A stretch of 52,162 bases of DNA from Sphaerotilus uruguayifluvii (GTDB taxonomy: Bacteria; Pseudomonadota; Gammaproteobacteria; Burkholderiales; Burkholderiaceae_C): NCBI RefSeq assembly GCF_013294065.1, contig NZ_JABSNM010000026.1, forward strand, positions 1 through 52,162, read 5' to 3'. The notes beneath the pieces were generated by a model. It had not been told where the DNA came from and searched no databases. It worked only from the letters and a program-made list of their open reading frames with translations. This document shows, one piece after another, positions 19,632 to 30,728 of the stretch (position 1 is the stretch's first letter; every line of letters begins with the position of its first letter). Both the position numbers and the translations under genes were made by a program.

Positions 19632-20287
19632 GCCTTTCCTTTCGCGGCGTCAGCGGCCGGTGCGGTCGCGGCGGCGGCAGGCTGCGACGGCAGCTCGCGC
19701 ACGGCGTCCATCTTGACGATGCGCAGGCGGTCGGCCTTCTTCGCCTTGACCTGCTCCGACGGGTTCTGCCCACGCACGTCCTTGCGGCGACGCAGCGTCA
19801 GCGCGATCGCGGCGATGATCGCCACGAGCAGCAGCACCGCGGCCAGTTCCAGCGGGTAGAGGTAGTCGGTGTAGATCTCGATGCCCAGCAGCTTGGTGTT
19901 GGGCATGCCGGCGGCGCCTTCCATCGGCTTCGGGCTCGGCATGTTGAAGCCGCGCTGCAGCACCCAGGCCATCTCGAGCGCGATGATCACGCCGACCAGG
20001 CCGGCGACCGGGAAATGCTTCCAGAAACCCTGACGCAGCACGTCGAGATTGATGTCGAGCATCATCACGACGAAGAGGAACAGCACCATGACGGCGCCGA
20101 CGTACACCAGGACGAGGGAGATCGCGAGGAACTCGGCGTGCAGCATCATCCAGACGCACGAGGCGCTGAAGAAGGCCAGCACGAGGAACAGCGCCGAATG
20201 CACCGGGCTGCGGGCCGTGATGACGCGGAAGCCCGCGAACAGCAGCACGGCGGAGAAGACGTAGAAGAGCGCGGTATTGGTATCCAT
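19628..20287 (-). CDS. nuoJ: NADH-quinone oxidoreductase subunit J
   Basis: This 219-residue membrane subunit has five predicted helices ([62 protein letters not shown] and others). A hydrophilic C-terminal tail of about 50 residues, rich in Ala/Lys, is typical for betaproteobacterial NuoJ. The ATG at 20287 ([12 protein letters not shown]) was chosen over an upstream ATG at 20338, which would add a non-homologous 17-residue head. Confidence 0.95.
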   Translation of the reverse strand: MDTNTALFYVFSAVLLFAGFRVITARSPVHSALFLVLAFFSASCVWMMLHAEFLAISLVLVYVGAVMVLFLFVVMMLDINLDVLRQGFWKHFPVAGLVGVIIALEMAWVLQRGFNMPSPKPMEGAAGMPNTKLLGIEIYTDYLYPLELAAVLLLVAIIAAIALTLRRRKDVRGQNPSEQVKAKKADRLRIVKMDAVRELPSQPAAAATAPAADAAKGKA

Positions 20288-20371
20288 GTCGATGTCGGGT
20301 ACTCGGTGGCGCAGGCCGAGACCCGCCGTGGCCGTCATCGTGACGGCATCGGCGAGTCTGGACGGAAAGGC

Positions 20372-20863
20372 TTACCGGTACTTGGCGTCCGCCTCCTTGT
20401 TGGCTGCAATCTCTTTCTCGTAGCGATCACCGACGGCCAGCAGCATGTCCTTCGTGAAGTACAGGTCGCCGCGCTTCTCGCCGTGGTATTCGAAGATGTG
20501 CGTCTCGACGATCGAGTCGACCGGGCAGCTCTCTTCGCAGAAACCGCAGAAGATGCACTTGGTCAGGTCGATGTCGTAGCGCGTCGTGCGGCGGCTGCCG
20601 TCGTCGGCGCGCTCGCCGGCCTCGATCGTGATGGCCATCGCCGGGCAGACCGCCTCGCACAGCTTGCAGGCGATGCAGCGCTCCTCGCCGTTCTCGTAGC
20701 GACGCAGCGCATGCAGGCCGCGGAAGCGCGGACTCAGCGGGGTCTTCTCCTCCGGGAACTGGACGGTGACCGTTTTCTGGAAGAAGTGACGTCCCGTCAG
20801 CTTCATTCCCTTGAGCAGCTCCAGCAGCATGAAGCTGGAGACAAAATCCTTGACAGCAGACAC
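20372..20863 (-). CDS. nuoI: NADH-quinone oxidoreductase subunit I
   Basis: This 163-residue peripheral-arm subunit holds clusters N6a and N6b. Two 4Fe-4S motifs are intact, [12 protein letters not shown] and [12 protein letters not shown], and the N-terminal amphipathic segment ([20 protein letters not shown]) seats it on the membrane. The 84-bp spacer to nuoJ is the widest gap inside the nuoE-N part of the operon. Confidence 0.97.
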   Translation of the reverse strand: MSAVKDFVSSFMLLELLKGMKLTGRHFFQKTVTVQFPEEKTPLSPRFRGLHALRRYENGEERCIACKLCEAVCPAMAITIEAGERADDGSRRTTRYDIDLTKCIFCGFCEESCPVDSIVETHIFEYHGEKRGDLYFTKDMLLAVGDRYEKEIAANKEADAKYR

Positions 20864-20887
20864 GGTGTGCTTCCTTGCTGGCTCGAT

Positions 20888-21949
20888 TTACTTCCAGATG
20901 TTCAGCGGCGACTGGATCCACAGACCCACCACCAGCAGCCACACCAGCGTGACCGGAATGAAGATCTTCCAGCCCAGGCGCATGATCTGGTCATAGCGGT
21001 AGCGCGGGAAGGTCGCGCGGACCCACAGGAACATGGTCACGACGCAGAAGGTCTTGATGCCCAGCCAGATCCAGCCCGGGATGAAGGACAGGAAGCCCAG
21101 CGGAGCATCCCAGCCGCCCAGGAACATCAGCACGGCCAGCATCGACACCAGGATCATGTTGGCGTACTCGGCCAGGAAGAACATCGCGAACGACATGCCC
21201 GAGTACTCGATCATGTGACCGGCGACGATTTCCGCCTCGCCTTCCACCACGTCGAACGGGTGGCGGTTGGTCTCGGCCAGACCCGAGATGAAGTAGACGA
21301 TGAAGATCGGCAGCAGCGGCAGCCAATTCCAGGACAGGAAGTTCAGGCCCATCGAGGCGAACTGGCCCTTGGTCTGGCTGACGACGATGTCGCTCATGTT
21401 CAGGCTGCCGGCGACCATCAGCACGACGACGAAGCAGAAGCCCATCGCGATCTCGTAGCTGACCATCTGCGCCGAGGCGCGCATCGCGCCCAGGAAGGCG
21501 TACTTCGAGTTGGAGGCCCAGCCGGCGATGATCACGCCGTAGACTTCCATCGAGGTGATCGCCATCAGGAACAGCAGGCCGGCGTTGACGTTCGACAGCG
21601 CCACTTCCGGACCGAAGGGCACGACCGCCCAGGCGGCCAGCGCCGGCATGATCGTCATGATCGGGCCGAGGAAGAACAGGCCCTTGTTCGCCGCCGTCGG
21701 GGCGATGATCTCCTTGAAGATCAGCTTGACCGCATCGGCGATCGGGGTCAGCAGACCCATCGGACCGACGCGGTTCGGGCCCGGACGCACCTGGGTGCGA
21801 CCGATGGCCTTGCGCTCCCACAGCGTCAGGTAGGCCACGCAGCCCAGCAGCGGCAGCAGCACCGCGACGATCTTCAGCAGGGTCCAGACGACAGGCCACG
21901 CACCTCCCAGGGTCGCGGCGCCGGTGGTTTGCAGGGTATCCAGCATCAT
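20888..21949 (-). CDS. nuoH: NADH-quinone oxidoreductase subunit H
   Basis: This 353-residue membrane subunit forms the quinone channel entry together with NuoB and NuoD. It contains the conserved [19 protein letters not shown] loop near the N-terminus, the [22 protein letters not shown] helix and the acid-rich loop [19 protein letters not shown], all at normal positions. About eight helices are predicted. It starts 23 nt after nuoG. Confidence 0.97.
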   Translation of the reverse strand: MMLDTLQTTGAATLGGAWPVVWTLLKIVAVLLPLLGCVAYLTLWERKAIGRTQVRPGPNRVGPMGLLTPIADAVKLIFKEIIAPTAANKGLFFLGPIMTIMPALAAWAVVPFGPEVALSNVNAGLLFLMAITSMEVYGVIIAGWASNSKYAFLGAMRASAQMVSYEIAMGFCFVVVLMVAGSLNMSDIVVSQTKGQFASMGLNFLSWNWLPLLPIFIVYFISGLAETNRHPFDVVEGEAEIVAGHMIEYSGMSFAMFFLAEYANMILVSMLAVLMFLGGWDAPLGFLSFIPGWIWLGIKTFCVVTMFLWVRATFPRYRYDQIMRLGWKIFIPVTLVWLLVVGLWIQSPLNIWK

Positions 21950-21972
21950 CAGCTCTTTTCTGCGACGGCGAC

Positions 21973-24288
21973 TCAGGCGCGCTCGAGGCTCACGGCGCCG
22001 AAGACGGCACCAAGCGCGGCGGTTTCAGGGCAACCGGCGCTGACGCGCACGGTGTCGGCAGCCAGCGTCGCGTCGATGGCGACCGGCAGCACGACGGCGC
22101 CCTCGCCCTGCTTGACGCGGACCTTGCCACCGGCCTGCACGCCCAGCCGGGCGGCCAGCGCGGTGCCGATGGCCACGCGCGGGCGGCCGGCATCGGTGGT
22201 CGCCTGCAGCGAGGGCGCGCGGCGCACGATCGAATCGGTGGCGTACAGCGGCACGTCGGCGATGCGCTGCAGGCCGGCCGGCGCCGCAGCGAGCTGCGGC
22301 GTGGCGCTGCTGGCGTTGGACAGGCGCGCCGACACCTTGGCGGCATCGTTCAGGCCCGCCGCGGCACGCACGTCCTCGACCGTTTCCTGCGCGAAGCCGT
22401 TCAGGCCCAGCAGGTTGCCCAACACGCGCAGCACCTTCCAGCCCGGACGGGTGTCGCCCAGCGGACGCACCACGCCGTGGAAGGACTGTACGCGGCCCTC
22501 GGCGTTGACGAAGCTGCCGCCCGTCTCGGTGAACGGCGCGACCGGCAGGATCACGTCGGCGAACTCGACATTGGCCTGGAAGGGGCTGAAGGCGACGACC
22601 ATCTCGGCCGCGGCCAGCGCCTTGGCGGCCTGCGCGGCGTTGGCCGCGTCCAGCACCGGCTCGGTGTTGAACAGCAGGTAGGCCTTGAGCGGCTTGGCCA
22701 GCATCTCGCCGGCGTTCAGGCCACCCTGGCCCGGCAGCGCGCCGACCAGCTGGGCGCCGACGCTGTTGCCGGCGTCACCCAGGAAGCCGCAGGACGCGCC
22801 GGTCTGCGCAGCGATCCAGTTGGCGATGGACAGCAGCTCGGCCGCCTGCGGGTGGGCGGACGCCGCCTGACCCAGCAGCACCGCGCCCTTCGAGCCCGAC
22901 AGCAGCGCCTCGGCGATGGCCTGGGCCTGCTCGCCCGGCTGCACCGCCAGCGGTGCGGTCACGCCCTTGGCCGTGGCCACCGCAGCGGCGACTTCGATCA
23001 GCACCGACAGCCATTGCGACGGCGCCGCGACGATCTCGGCACCCACCGGCAGCGCCCAGTCCTCGGCCTGCGCACCGACACGCATGATCTGCGCGCCGTG
23101 GCGGGCCGCCTGGCGCAGACGCTGCGCGAACAGCGGGTGATCCTTGCGCAGGAAGGAGCCGATGACCAGCGCACGGTCGACCGACGACAGCTCGGCGATC
23201 GGCAGGCCCAGCCAGCGCACCGCGCCGGCTTCCGTGCGGAAGTCGCTCTGGCGCAGGCGGTGGTCGACGTTCTGGCTGCCCAGGCCGCGCACCAGCTCGC
23301 CCAGCAGGAAGAGCTCCTCGCTGGTGCTGGTGGCCGAGGCCAGCGCACCGATCGTGGCGGCGCCGTGCTGCGACTTGATGTTCTTCAGGCCGTTGGCGAC
23401 ATATTCCAGCGCGACCGTCCAGTCGACGGTCTTCCACTGGCCGCCCTGCTTGACCATCGGCTGGGTCAGGCGGGCCTCGCCGTTCAGGGCCTCGTAGCTG
23501 AAGCGGTCGCGGTCGGCGATCCAGCATTCGTTGACGGCCTCGTTCTCGTACGGAACGACGCGCAGCACCTTGTGGTTCTTGACCTGCACGATCAGGTTGG
23601 CACCCGTCGAGTCATGCGGGCTGACGCTCTTGCGACGCGACAGCTCCCAGGTGCGGGCCGAGTAGCGGAAGGGCTTGCTGGTGAGCGCGCCGACCGGGCA
23701 GATGTCGATCATGTTGCCCGACAGCTCGGAGTCGACGGTGCCGTTGACGAAGGTGGTGATCTCCGAGTGCTCGCCCCGGTTGACCATGCCCAGCTCCATC
23801 TGGCCGGCGATCTCCTGGCCGAAGCGCACGCAGCGGGTGCACTGGATGCAGCGGCTCATCTCCTCCATCGAGATCAGCGGGCCGACTTCCTTGTGGAAGA
23901 CGACGCGCTTCTCTTCCTCGTAGCGCGAGGCGCCCTTGCCGTAGCCGACCGCCATGTCCTGGAGCTGGCATTCGCCGCCCTGGTCGCAGATCGGGCAGTC
24001 CAGCGGGTGGTTGATGAGGAGGAACTCCATCACCGACTGCTGGGCCTTGATCGCCTTGTCGCTCTTGGTGCGCACGATCATGCCCTGCGTCACCGGGGTG
24101 GCGCAGGCGGGCATCGGCTTCGGAGCCTTCTCCACGTCGACCAGGCACATGCGGCAGTTCGCCGCGATCGAGAGCTTCTTGTGATAGCAGAAGTGCGGGA
24201 TCAGCGTGCCGGCCTTCTCGGCCGCATGCATGACCATGCTGCCTTCGGCCACTTCCACCTTCTTGCCGTCGAGTTCGATTTCAACCAT
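21973..24288 (-). CDS. nuoG: NADH-quinone oxidoreductase subunit G
   Basis: This 771-residue iron-sulfur protein is the largest subunit of the peripheral arm. The N-terminal 2Fe-2S ligands (CYHKKLS, then CRMC and C), the HxxxC cluster in [14 protein letters not shown] and the 4Fe-4S motif CIQCTRC plus CPVGALTSK are all present. The extra Cys set for cluster N7 found in some bacteria is not seen. The C-terminal two thirds is molybdopterin-oxidoreductase-like without an active site, as is normal. The C-terminal part is more divergent and Ala-rich. Confidence 0.97.
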   Translation of the reverse strand: MVEIELDGKKVEVAEGSMVMHAAEKAGTLIPHFCYHKKLSIAANCRMCLVDVEKAPKPMPACATPVTQGMIVRTKSDKAIKAQQSVMEFLLINHPLDCPICDQGGECQLQDMAVGYGKGASRYEEEKRVVFHKEVGPLISMEEMSRCIQCTRCVRFGQEIAGQMELGMVNRGEHSEITTFVNGTVDSELSGNMIDICPVGALTSKPFRYSARTWELSRRKSVSPHDSTGANLIVQVKNHKVLRVVPYENEAVNECWIADRDRFSYEALNGEARLTQPMVKQGGQWKTVDWTVALEYVANGLKNIKSQHGAATIGALASATSTSEELFLLGELVRGLGSQNVDHRLRQSDFRTEAGAVRWLGLPIAELSSVDRALVIGSFLRKDHPLFAQRLRQAARHGAQIMRVGAQAEDWALPVGAEIVAAPSQWLSVLIEVAAAVATAKGVTAPLAVQPGEQAQAIAEALLSGSKGAVLLGQAASAHPQAAELLSIANWIAAQTGASCGFLGDAGNSVGAQLVGALPGQGGLNAGEMLAKPLKAYLLFNTEPVLDAANAAQAAKALAAAEMVVAFSPFQANVEFADVILPVAPFTETGGSFVNAEGRVQSFHGVVRPLGDTRPGWKVLRVLGNLLGLNGFAQETVEDVRAAAGLNDAAKVSARLSNASSATPQLAAAPAGLQRIADVPLYATDSIVRRAPSLQATTDAGRPRVAIGTALAARLGVQAGGKVRVKQGEGAVVLPVAIDATLAADTVRVSAGCPETAALGAVFGAVSLERA

Positions 24289-24303
24289 GTTCGTCTGCCC
24301 CGA

Positions 24304-25656
<1,353 letters not shown>

Positions 25657-25673
25657 GGGCCTGTCCACTCCGT

Positions 25674-26186
25674 TCAGTTCTTCTTGCCGGCCGCGGCGGC
25701 GGGCTTGGCGCTGGCGCGCAGCACCTTCACCAGCTCCTTCAGGCGGTCGTCGCTCATGTAGCTGAGCATCTGGCGGTCATTGACCAGCATCACCGGCGCA
25801 TCGGCGCAGGCGCCCAGGCACTCGCACTTCTGCACGGTGAACACGCCGTCCGGCGTGGTGCCGCCGTCCTCGACGCCGAGCTCCTTGCACAGCTTCTCCA
25901 GCGCCTTCTGGCCGTCGCGCAGCTGGCACGGCAGGTTGGTGCAGACGTTCAGCTTGAACTGCCCGACCGGCCGCTGGTTGTACATGTTGTAGAAGGTCGT
26001 GACCTCGCGCACCGCGATCGGGGCCATGCCCAGATAGTCGGCGATGGCCTTCTCGGCCTCCGGCGAGACCCAGCCCTGCTCCTGCTGGGCGATCGACAGA
26101 CACGCCATCACGGCCGACTGCTTCTGGTCGGCCGGGTACTTGGCAACTTCGCGCGCGAACCGCGCCAGGGTGGCTTCACTGAACAT
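25674..26186 (-). CDS. nuoE: NADH-quinone oxidoreductase subunit E
   Basis: This 170-residue thioredoxin-like subunit holds the 2Fe-2S cluster N1a. The four ligands are visible as CTNLPC and CECLGAC. The N-terminal helical part ([19 protein letters not shown]) and the [16 protein letters not shown] segment are standard. A short Lys/Ala tail ends the protein. Confidence 0.97.
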   Translation of the reverse strand: MFSEATLARFAREVAKYPADQKQSAVMACLSIAQQEQGWVSPEAEKAIADYLGMAPIAVREVTTFYNMYNQRPVGQFKLNVCTNLPCQLRDGQKALEKLCKELGVEDGGTTPDGVFTVQKCECLGACADAPVMLVNDRQMLSYMSDDRLKELVKVLRASAKPAAAAGKKN

Positions 26187-26231
26187 GGATGATTCTCAGC
26201 GGTCTTCAGCGGTCTTCAGTGATCGTCCAGC

Positions 26232-27485
26232 TCAGCGGTCGATCTCGCCGAACACGACGTCCATCGTGCCGATGATGGCGACCGCGTCGGCGATCATGTG
26301 GCCGCGCGACATCTCGTCGAGCGCTGCCAGATGCACGTAGCCGGGCGGGCGGATCTTCATGCGGTAGGGCTTGTTGGCCCCGTCGCTGATCAGGTAGATG
26401 CCGAACTCGCCCTTCGGGTGCTCGACCGCCGCGTAGGCCTCGCCCTCGGGGACGTGGAAGCCTTCGGAGAAGAGCTTGAAGTGGTGGATCAGCTCCTCCA
26501 TCGAGGTCTTCATCTCGACGCGCGAGGGCGGCGCCACCTTGTGGTTGTCGGTGATGACCGGGCCGGGGTTCTTGCGCAGCCAGTCGACGCACTGCTGGAT
26601 GATGCGGTTGCTTTGCCGCATTTCCTCGACGCGAACCAGGTAGCGGTCGTAGGTGTCTCCGTTCACGCCCACCGGGATGTCGAACTGCATGCGGTCGTAG
26701 ACATCGTAGGGCTGCGTCTTGCGCAGATCCCAGGCGATGCCCGAGCCGCGCAGCATCGCGCCCGTCAGGCCCAGGTTGAGCGCACGCTCCGGCGTGACGA
26801 CGCCGATGCCGACGGTGCGCTGCTTCCAGATGCGGTTGTCGGTCAGCAGCGTCTCGTACTCGTCGACCAGCTTCGGGAAGCGCTTGACGAAGTCCTCGAT
26901 GAAGTCCAGCAGCGAGCCCTGGCGGTTCTCGTTGAGCTGGGCCATCGCCTTGGCGTTGCGGATCTTGCTGTGCTTGTACTGCGGCATCGAGTCCGGCAGG
27001 TCGCGGTAGACGCCGCCCGGACGGAAATAGGCCGCATGCATGCGCGCGCCCGACACCGCCTCGTACATGTCGAAGAGGTCCTCGCGCTCGCGGAAGCAGT
27101 AGATCAGCATGTTCATCGCGCCGCAGTCCATGCCGTGGCAGCCCAGCCACAGCAGATGGTTCAGCAGGCGGGTGATCTCGCTGAACATCACGCGGATGTA
27201 CTGCGCGCGCTCCGGCACCTCGATGCCGAGCAGCTTCTCGATCGCCAGGCAGTACGCATGCTCGTTGCACATCATCGACACGTAGTCGAGACGGTCCATG
27301 TACGGCAGCGACTGGATGAAGGTCTTGTGTTCGGCCAGCTTCTCGGTGGCGCGGTGCAGCAGACCGATGTGCGGGTCCGCACGCTGGATGACTTCGCCGT
27401 CGAGCTCCAGCACCAGGCGCAGCACGCCGTGGGCCGCCGGGTGCTGCGGACCGAAGTTCAGGGTGTAGTTCTTGATCTCAGCCAT
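26232..27485 (-). CDS. nuoD: NADH-quinone oxidoreductase subunit D
   Basis: This 417-residue subunit forms the quinone pocket with NuoB and is related to the NiFe hydrogenase large subunit. The N-terminal loop [13 protein letters not shown], the [11 protein letters not shown] motif, [12 protein letters not shown] and the C-terminal [17 protein letters not shown] all match. It is a separate gene, not fused to nuoC. About 45 bp separate it from nuoE and 29 bp from nuoC. Confidence 0.97.
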   Translation of the reverse strand: MAEIKNYTLNFGPQHPAAHGVLRLVLELDGEVIQRADPHIGLLHRATEKLAEHKTFIQSLPYMDRLDYVSMMCNEHAYCLAIEKLLGIEVPERAQYIRVMFSEITRLLNHLLWLGCHGMDCGAMNMLIYCFREREDLFDMYEAVSGARMHAAYFRPGGVYRDLPDSMPQYKHSKIRNAKAMAQLNENRQGSLLDFIEDFVKRFPKLVDEYETLLTDNRIWKQRTVGIGVVTPERALNLGLTGAMLRGSGIAWDLRKTQPYDVYDRMQFDIPVGVNGDTYDRYLVRVEEMRQSNRIIQQCVDWLRKNPGPVITDNHKVAPPSRVEMKTSMEELIHHFKLFSEGFHVPEGEAYAAVEHPKGEFGIYLISDGANKPYRMKIRPPGYVHLAALDEMSRGHMIADAVAIIGTMDVVFGEIDR

Positions 27486-27514
27486 GGCTCATCAAACCTC
27501 TGGTGCCGCGCCGC

Positions 27515-28114
27515 TCAGTGCAGACCGCCGTAGTTGTCTTCGCGGATGACGCGCGGAGTGATCTCGCGCGGCTCGATCGTCACCGGCTGGTAGATCACGC
27601 GCTTCTGCTCGGGGTCGTAGCGCATCTCGACATGGCCGGTGACCGGGAAGTCCTTGCGCATCGGATGGCCGATGAAACCGTAGTCGGTCAGGATGCGGCG
27701 CAGGTCTTCATGACCTTCGAAGACGATGCCGTACAGGTCGAAGGCCTCGCGCTCGAACCAGTTGGCGGCCGTCCACAGCGGCGTGACCGCGGCCACGACC
27801 GGAAAGTCGTCGTCGGTCGCGAACACCTTGATGCGCAGGCGCCAGTTCTTGCTGACCGACAGCAGGTGCGAGACCACCGCATAGCGCAGGCCGTCGTATT
27901 CGCCATCGCGGTAGGTGCTGTAGTCCACGCCGCAGAGGTCGATCAGCATCTCGAACGACAGGTCCGGATGGTCGCGCAGCGTCTTGCAGACGCCGAAGTA
28001 GTCGGCGGCCTTCACGGTGATCGTGATCTCGCCGCGTGCGCGCACGATCTTCGAGACACGCTCGCCGAGGATGCGCTCGAGCGCCGCCTGCAGGGTATCG
28101 AGTTTCTGGGTCAT
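27515..28114 (-). CDS. nuoC: NADH-quinone oxidoreductase subunit C
   Basis: This 199-residue peripheral subunit is the 30-kDa type. [22 protein letters not shown], the [33 protein letters not shown] signature and [14 protein letters not shown] are all present, followed by an extended C-terminal tail typical of betaproteobacteria. The frame is open upstream through nuoB in another phase; the ATG at 28114 (MTQKLDTLQ) is used because it follows the nuoB stop with a GGAGGAC-type ribosome-binding site. Confidence 0.96.
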   Translation of the reverse strand: MTQKLDTLQAALERILGERVSKIVRARGEITITVKAADYFGVCKTLRDHPDLSFEMLIDLCGVDYSTYRDGEYDGLRYAVVSHLLSVSKNWRLRIKVFATDDDFPVVAAVTPLWTAANWFEREAFDLYGIVFEGHEDLRRILTDYGFIGHPMRKDFPVTGHVEMRYDPEQKRVIYQPVTIEPREITPRVIREDNYGGLH

Positions 28115-28131
28115 GTCGTCCTCCCGGCGTT

Positions 28132-28608
28132 TCAGCGCGCGATGGTGTTCTCGCGACGGATCTTGGCCTGCAGCTGCAGGATGCCGTAGAGCAGGGCCTC
28201 GGCGGTCGGCGGGCAGCCCGGGACGTAGACGTCGACCGGCACGACCCGGTCGCAGCCGCGCACGACCGAATAGCTGTAGTGGTAGTAGCCGCCGCCGTTG
28301 GCGCAGGACCCCATCGACAGCACCCAGCGCGGTTCGGCCATCTGGTCGTAGACCTTGCGCAGCGCCGGCGCCATCTTGTTGCACAGCGTGCCGGCGACGA
28401 TCATCAGGTCGGACTGCCGCGGACTCGGCCGGAACAGCATGCCGAAGCGGTCGATGTCGTAGCGGGACGCACCCGCATGCATCATCTCGACCGCGCAGCA
28501 CGCCAGACCGAAGGTCATCGGCCAGAGGGAACCAGTCTTCGACCAGTTGATCAGAGCATCGACACTCGTCGTGACGAAGCCTTCTTTCAAAACGCCTTCA
28601 ATGCCCAT
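28132..28608 (-). CDS. nuoB: NADH-quinone oxidoreductase subunit B
   Basis: This 158-residue subunit carries cluster N2, the terminal electron donor to quinone. Its ligands are the adjacent cysteines in LACCAVEMM, the Cys in GSCANGGG and the Cys in [11 protein letters not shown]. The ATG at 28608 ([11 protein letters not shown]) is the standard family start. The length is normal. Confidence 0.97.
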   Translation of the reverse strand: MGIEGVLKEGFVTTSVDALINWSKTGSLWPMTFGLACCAVEMMHAGASRYDIDRFGMLFRPSPRQSDLMIVAGTLCNKMAPALRKVYDQMAEPRWVLSMGSCANGGGYYHYSYSVVRGCDRVVPVDVYVPGCPPTAEALLYGILQLQAKIRRENTIAR

Positions 28609-28657
28609 CGTGTTCTTCCGTGGCTCTTGCGGTGATCGGTTTTCCGGTGCGGAGCGA

Positions 28658-29017
28658 TCATTCCCAGTCGAGGGCGCCCTTCTTCCACTCGTAGGCAAAC
28701 CCGACGACCAGGATGCCGAGGAAGATCATCATCGCCCAGAAACCTGTCGCACCGATTTCACGCAGCGACACCGCCCAGGGGAACAGGAACGCGATCTCGA
28801 GATCGAACAGGATGAAGAGAATGGCGACGAGGTAGTAGCGCACGTCGAACTTCATGCGCGCGTCCTCGAAGGCCTCGAAACCGCACTCGTAGGGGGAGTT
28901 CTTGGCCGGGTCCGGCCGGTGCGGACCCAGCAGCGCACCCAGGACCTGGGGCGCGACGCCGACACCGACGCCGACGAGGATGAACATAATGACGGGGAGG
29001 TATTGTTCCAGGTTCAT
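28658..29017 (-). CDS. nuoA: NADH-quinone oxidoreductase subunit A
   Basis: This 119-residue membrane subunit has three helices. It contains the conserved loop [28 protein letters not shown] and the [13 protein letters not shown] helix, in which the acidic residues are essential in the family. It is the first nuo gene. The ATG at 29017 ([12 protein letters not shown]) is used rather than an ATG 60 nt upstream, because that longer form would begin inside the terminator-like hairpin at 29045-29106. Confidence 0.97.
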   Translation of the reverse strand: MNLEQYLPVIMFILVGVGVGVAPQVLGALLGPHRPDPAKNSPYECGFEAFEDARMKFDVRYYLVAILFILFDLEIAFLFPWAVSLREIGATGFWAMMIFLGILVVGFAYEWKKGALDWE

Positions 29018-29044
29018 GTCGGTCGGCTCGCCAGATCCTCGTAC

Positions 29045-29106
29045 GGCAAAAATAAAGCGCGCTGCCATGGAAGACACCGGAGTGTCCTACCGAATGTTCA
29101 GCGCGC
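29045..29106 (-). terminator. Terminator-like hairpin in the nuo leader, candidate attenuator
   Basis: On the - strand GCGCGCTG (29106-29099) pairs with CAGCGCGC (29064-29057). Inside lies a second stem, GACAC-tccg-GTGTC (29086-29073), and the outer stem is followed directly by TTTATTTTT (29056-29048). This is a well-formed intrinsic terminator, yet it ends only 28 nt before the nuoA start codon, leaving no space for a promoter. It either limits read-through from secG-tRNA-Leu or works as an attenuator for complex I. Confidence 0.7.
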
Positions 29107-29137
29107 CCACCTGTTCCCTGTGCCTTGCCAGGGCGCC

Positions 29138-29166
29138 GGATCGATCACCGTATGAGAAATCGATCC
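29138..29166 (-). promoter_or_regulatory. Hairpin between tRNA-Leu and the nuo attenuator
   Basis: GGATCGAT and ATCGATCC form a perfect 8-bp stem with a 13-nt loop, 17 nt beyond the encoded CCA end of tRNA-Leu. No T-run follows. It may protect or mark the tRNA 3' processing site, or take part in a folding switch with the downstream terminator; both are guesses. Confidence 0.35.
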
Positions 29167-29183
29167 ACGTGTCACTTGATCTC

Positions 29184-29268
29184 TGGTGCCGTCGGCGAGA
29201 CTCGAACTCGCACAGCTTTCGCCACTACCCCCTCAAGATAGCGTGTCTACCAATTTCACCACGACGGC
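29184..29268 (-). tRNA. tRNA-Leu, anticodon GAG
   Basis: This 85-nt class II tRNA includes the encoded CCA. The acceptor stem GCCGTCG pairs with CGACGGC, followed by A and CCA. The D arm contains AAATTGGTAGAC, the anticodon loop reads CTTGAGG (anticodon GAG, for CUC/CUU), a long variable arm follows, and the T loop is GTTCGAGTC. It lies between secG and nuoA on the same strand and is probably processed from a shared transcript. Confidence 0.96.
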
Positions 29269-29432
29269 ATCGGGTTGTTGATCGTCTCTCTCGATCTCGG
29301 CAGGTTGGCTCACATCATTGCGAATCAAACTCTGCCGGCTTCTGTCGCTGATCTGCTTGAGGTTTGCTCGTCAGCACAGACATGAATTCTAACGTGACCC
29401 AGGGTTTATCTCAAGCCTTTCTGTCACTTGAA

Positions 29433-29500
29433 GCGTGACGATCGCCGCGCTGTATCGAATCCACAACTTCAGTGAATCCGGGCGCACCCGATCGTCACGC
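29433..29500. repeat. 12-bp inverted repeat downstream of secG
   Basis: GCGTGACGATCG (29433-29444) is perfectly complementary to CGATCGTCACGC (29489-29500), with a 44-nt spacer. A smaller repeat, GTCAC / GTGAC, overlaps its left arm. It begins 12 nt after the secG stop on the - strand and may form a long-loop hairpin in the secG-tRNA-Leu transcript. No T-run is present. Confidence 0.4.
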
Positions 29501-29512
29501 CGCAGCGTTGCG

Positions 29513-29890
29513 TCAGCGCGACGCTGCCTCGGCCGAGGCGGCCGGAGCGACCAGGCCCGGGATCTGTGCAGCCGCCGAAGCCGCAGCCGGAGCGCTGGCC
29601 GCCGCCGGAGCGGCGGCGCGGTCCAGGATGCTGCCCTCGTTGCCGCTCGAACGCAGGTTGCCGAAATAGGCCAGCGCCAGCGTGCACACGAAGAACACGG
29701 TCGCCGCCACCGCCGTCGATCTCGACAGGAAGTTGGCGCTGCCGGTCGCACCGAACAGGCTGCCGGAGGCGCCGCCGCCGAACGACGCGCCCATGTCGGC
29801 CCCCTTGCCGTGCTGCACCAGCACCAGACCGATCATCGCCACCGCCGCCACCATCTGCAGCAGCAGCACGAGATTCATCAACACTTGCAT
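29513..29890 (-). CDS. secG: Preprotein translocase subunit SecG
   Basis: This 125-residue small inner membrane subunit supports the SecYEG channel. Two membrane helices flank the conserved cytoplasmic loop: LVLLLQMVAAVAMIGLVLVQ, then HGKGADMGASFGGGASGSLFGATGSANFL, then TAVAATVFFVCTLALAYFG. An Ala/Pro-rich C-terminal tail of about 40 residues is usual in betaproteobacteria. It is 46 nt downstream of tpiA, a conserved pairing. Confidence 0.96.
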   Translation of the reverse strand: MQVLMNLVLLLQMVAAVAMIGLVLVQHGKGADMGASFGGGASGSLFGATGSANFLSRSTAVAATVFFVCTLALAYFGNLRSSGNEGSILDRAAAPAAASAPAAASAAAQIPGLVAPAASAEAASR

Positions 29891-29936
29891 CGAGAAGACT
29901 CCGAGAAAGACCGCTGCCTGCGCCCTGCGCGCAGGA

Positions 29937-30686
29937 TCAGCCTGCGGCGCGCGCGATGGCGACGAAATCCGCCGCCTTCAGCGCTGCACCGCCGATCAGG
30001 CCGCCATCGATGTCGGCCTGAGAAAAGAGGATCGTGGCGTTGTCCGGCTTGACGCTGCCGCCGTAGAGCAGCTTCATCTCGGCGGCACGCGAGGTCGCGG
30101 CCGCCAGCTGGGCACGCAGCACGGCGTGGACGGCCTGTGCCTGCTCGGGCGTGGCGGTGCGGCCGGTGCCGATCGCCCAGACCGGCTCGTAGGCGACGAC
30201 GATCTCGCCGATGCACTGGCCCAGCGTGTGGATCACCGCCGAGAGCTGGCGCTTGACGACCGCCTCGGTCTCGCCGGCCTCGCGCTGCTCGAGCGTCTCG
30301 CCGACGCAGACGATCGGGGTCAGGCCCTTGGAGAGCGCGGCCTGGGCCTTGTCGGCGACCTGCTGGTCGGTCTCGCCATGGTAGGCGCGACGCTCCGAGT
30401 GGCCGACGATCGCGTAGCGGCAGCCGAACTCCTGCAGCATCGCCGCCGAGACCTCGCCGGTGTAGGCGCCCTGCGCGTGCGCCGAGACATCCTGCGCGCC
30501 CCAGGCCACGCCGCTGTTGGCCAGCGTCACCGCGACTTCGGACAGGTAGGGGAACGGCGCGCAGACCGCCACATCGGCGGCCGCGAACGGACGCGCGGCC
30601 AGGATGCCCTGCAGCAGCTCGGCGTTGGCGGCATGGCTGCCGTGCATCTTCCAGTTGCCCACCACCAGTTTGCGACGTGTCGTCAT
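29937..30686 (-). CDS. tpiA: Triosephosphate isomerase
   Basis: This glycolytic enzyme interconverts dihydroxyacetone phosphate and glyceraldehyde-3-phosphate in the cytoplasm. It is a 249-residue TIM barrel with K13 in GNWKMHG, H96 in IVGHSERR and the catalytic E167 in [11 protein letters not shown], which opens the flexible loop. The phosphate-binding [11 protein letters not shown] is also present. It precedes secG on the same strand and follows the quinone oxidoreductase by 42 nt. Confidence 0.98.
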   Translation of the reverse strand: MTTRRKLVVGNWKMHGSHAANAELLQGILAARPFAAADVAVCAPFPYLSEVAVTLANSGVAWGAQDVSAHAQGAYTGEVSAAMLQEFGCRYAIVGHSERRAYHGETDQQVADKAQAALSKGLTPIVCVGETLEQREAGETEAVVKRQLSAVIHTLGQCIGEIVVAYEPVWAIGTGRTATPEQAQAVHAVLRAQLAAATSRAAEMKLLYGGSVKPDNATILFSQADIDGGLIGGAALKAADFVAIARAAG

Positions 30687-30728
30687 CTTCAGTCCCTATC
30701 GATATCGAGTTGAGAAATCCGGAATGCG

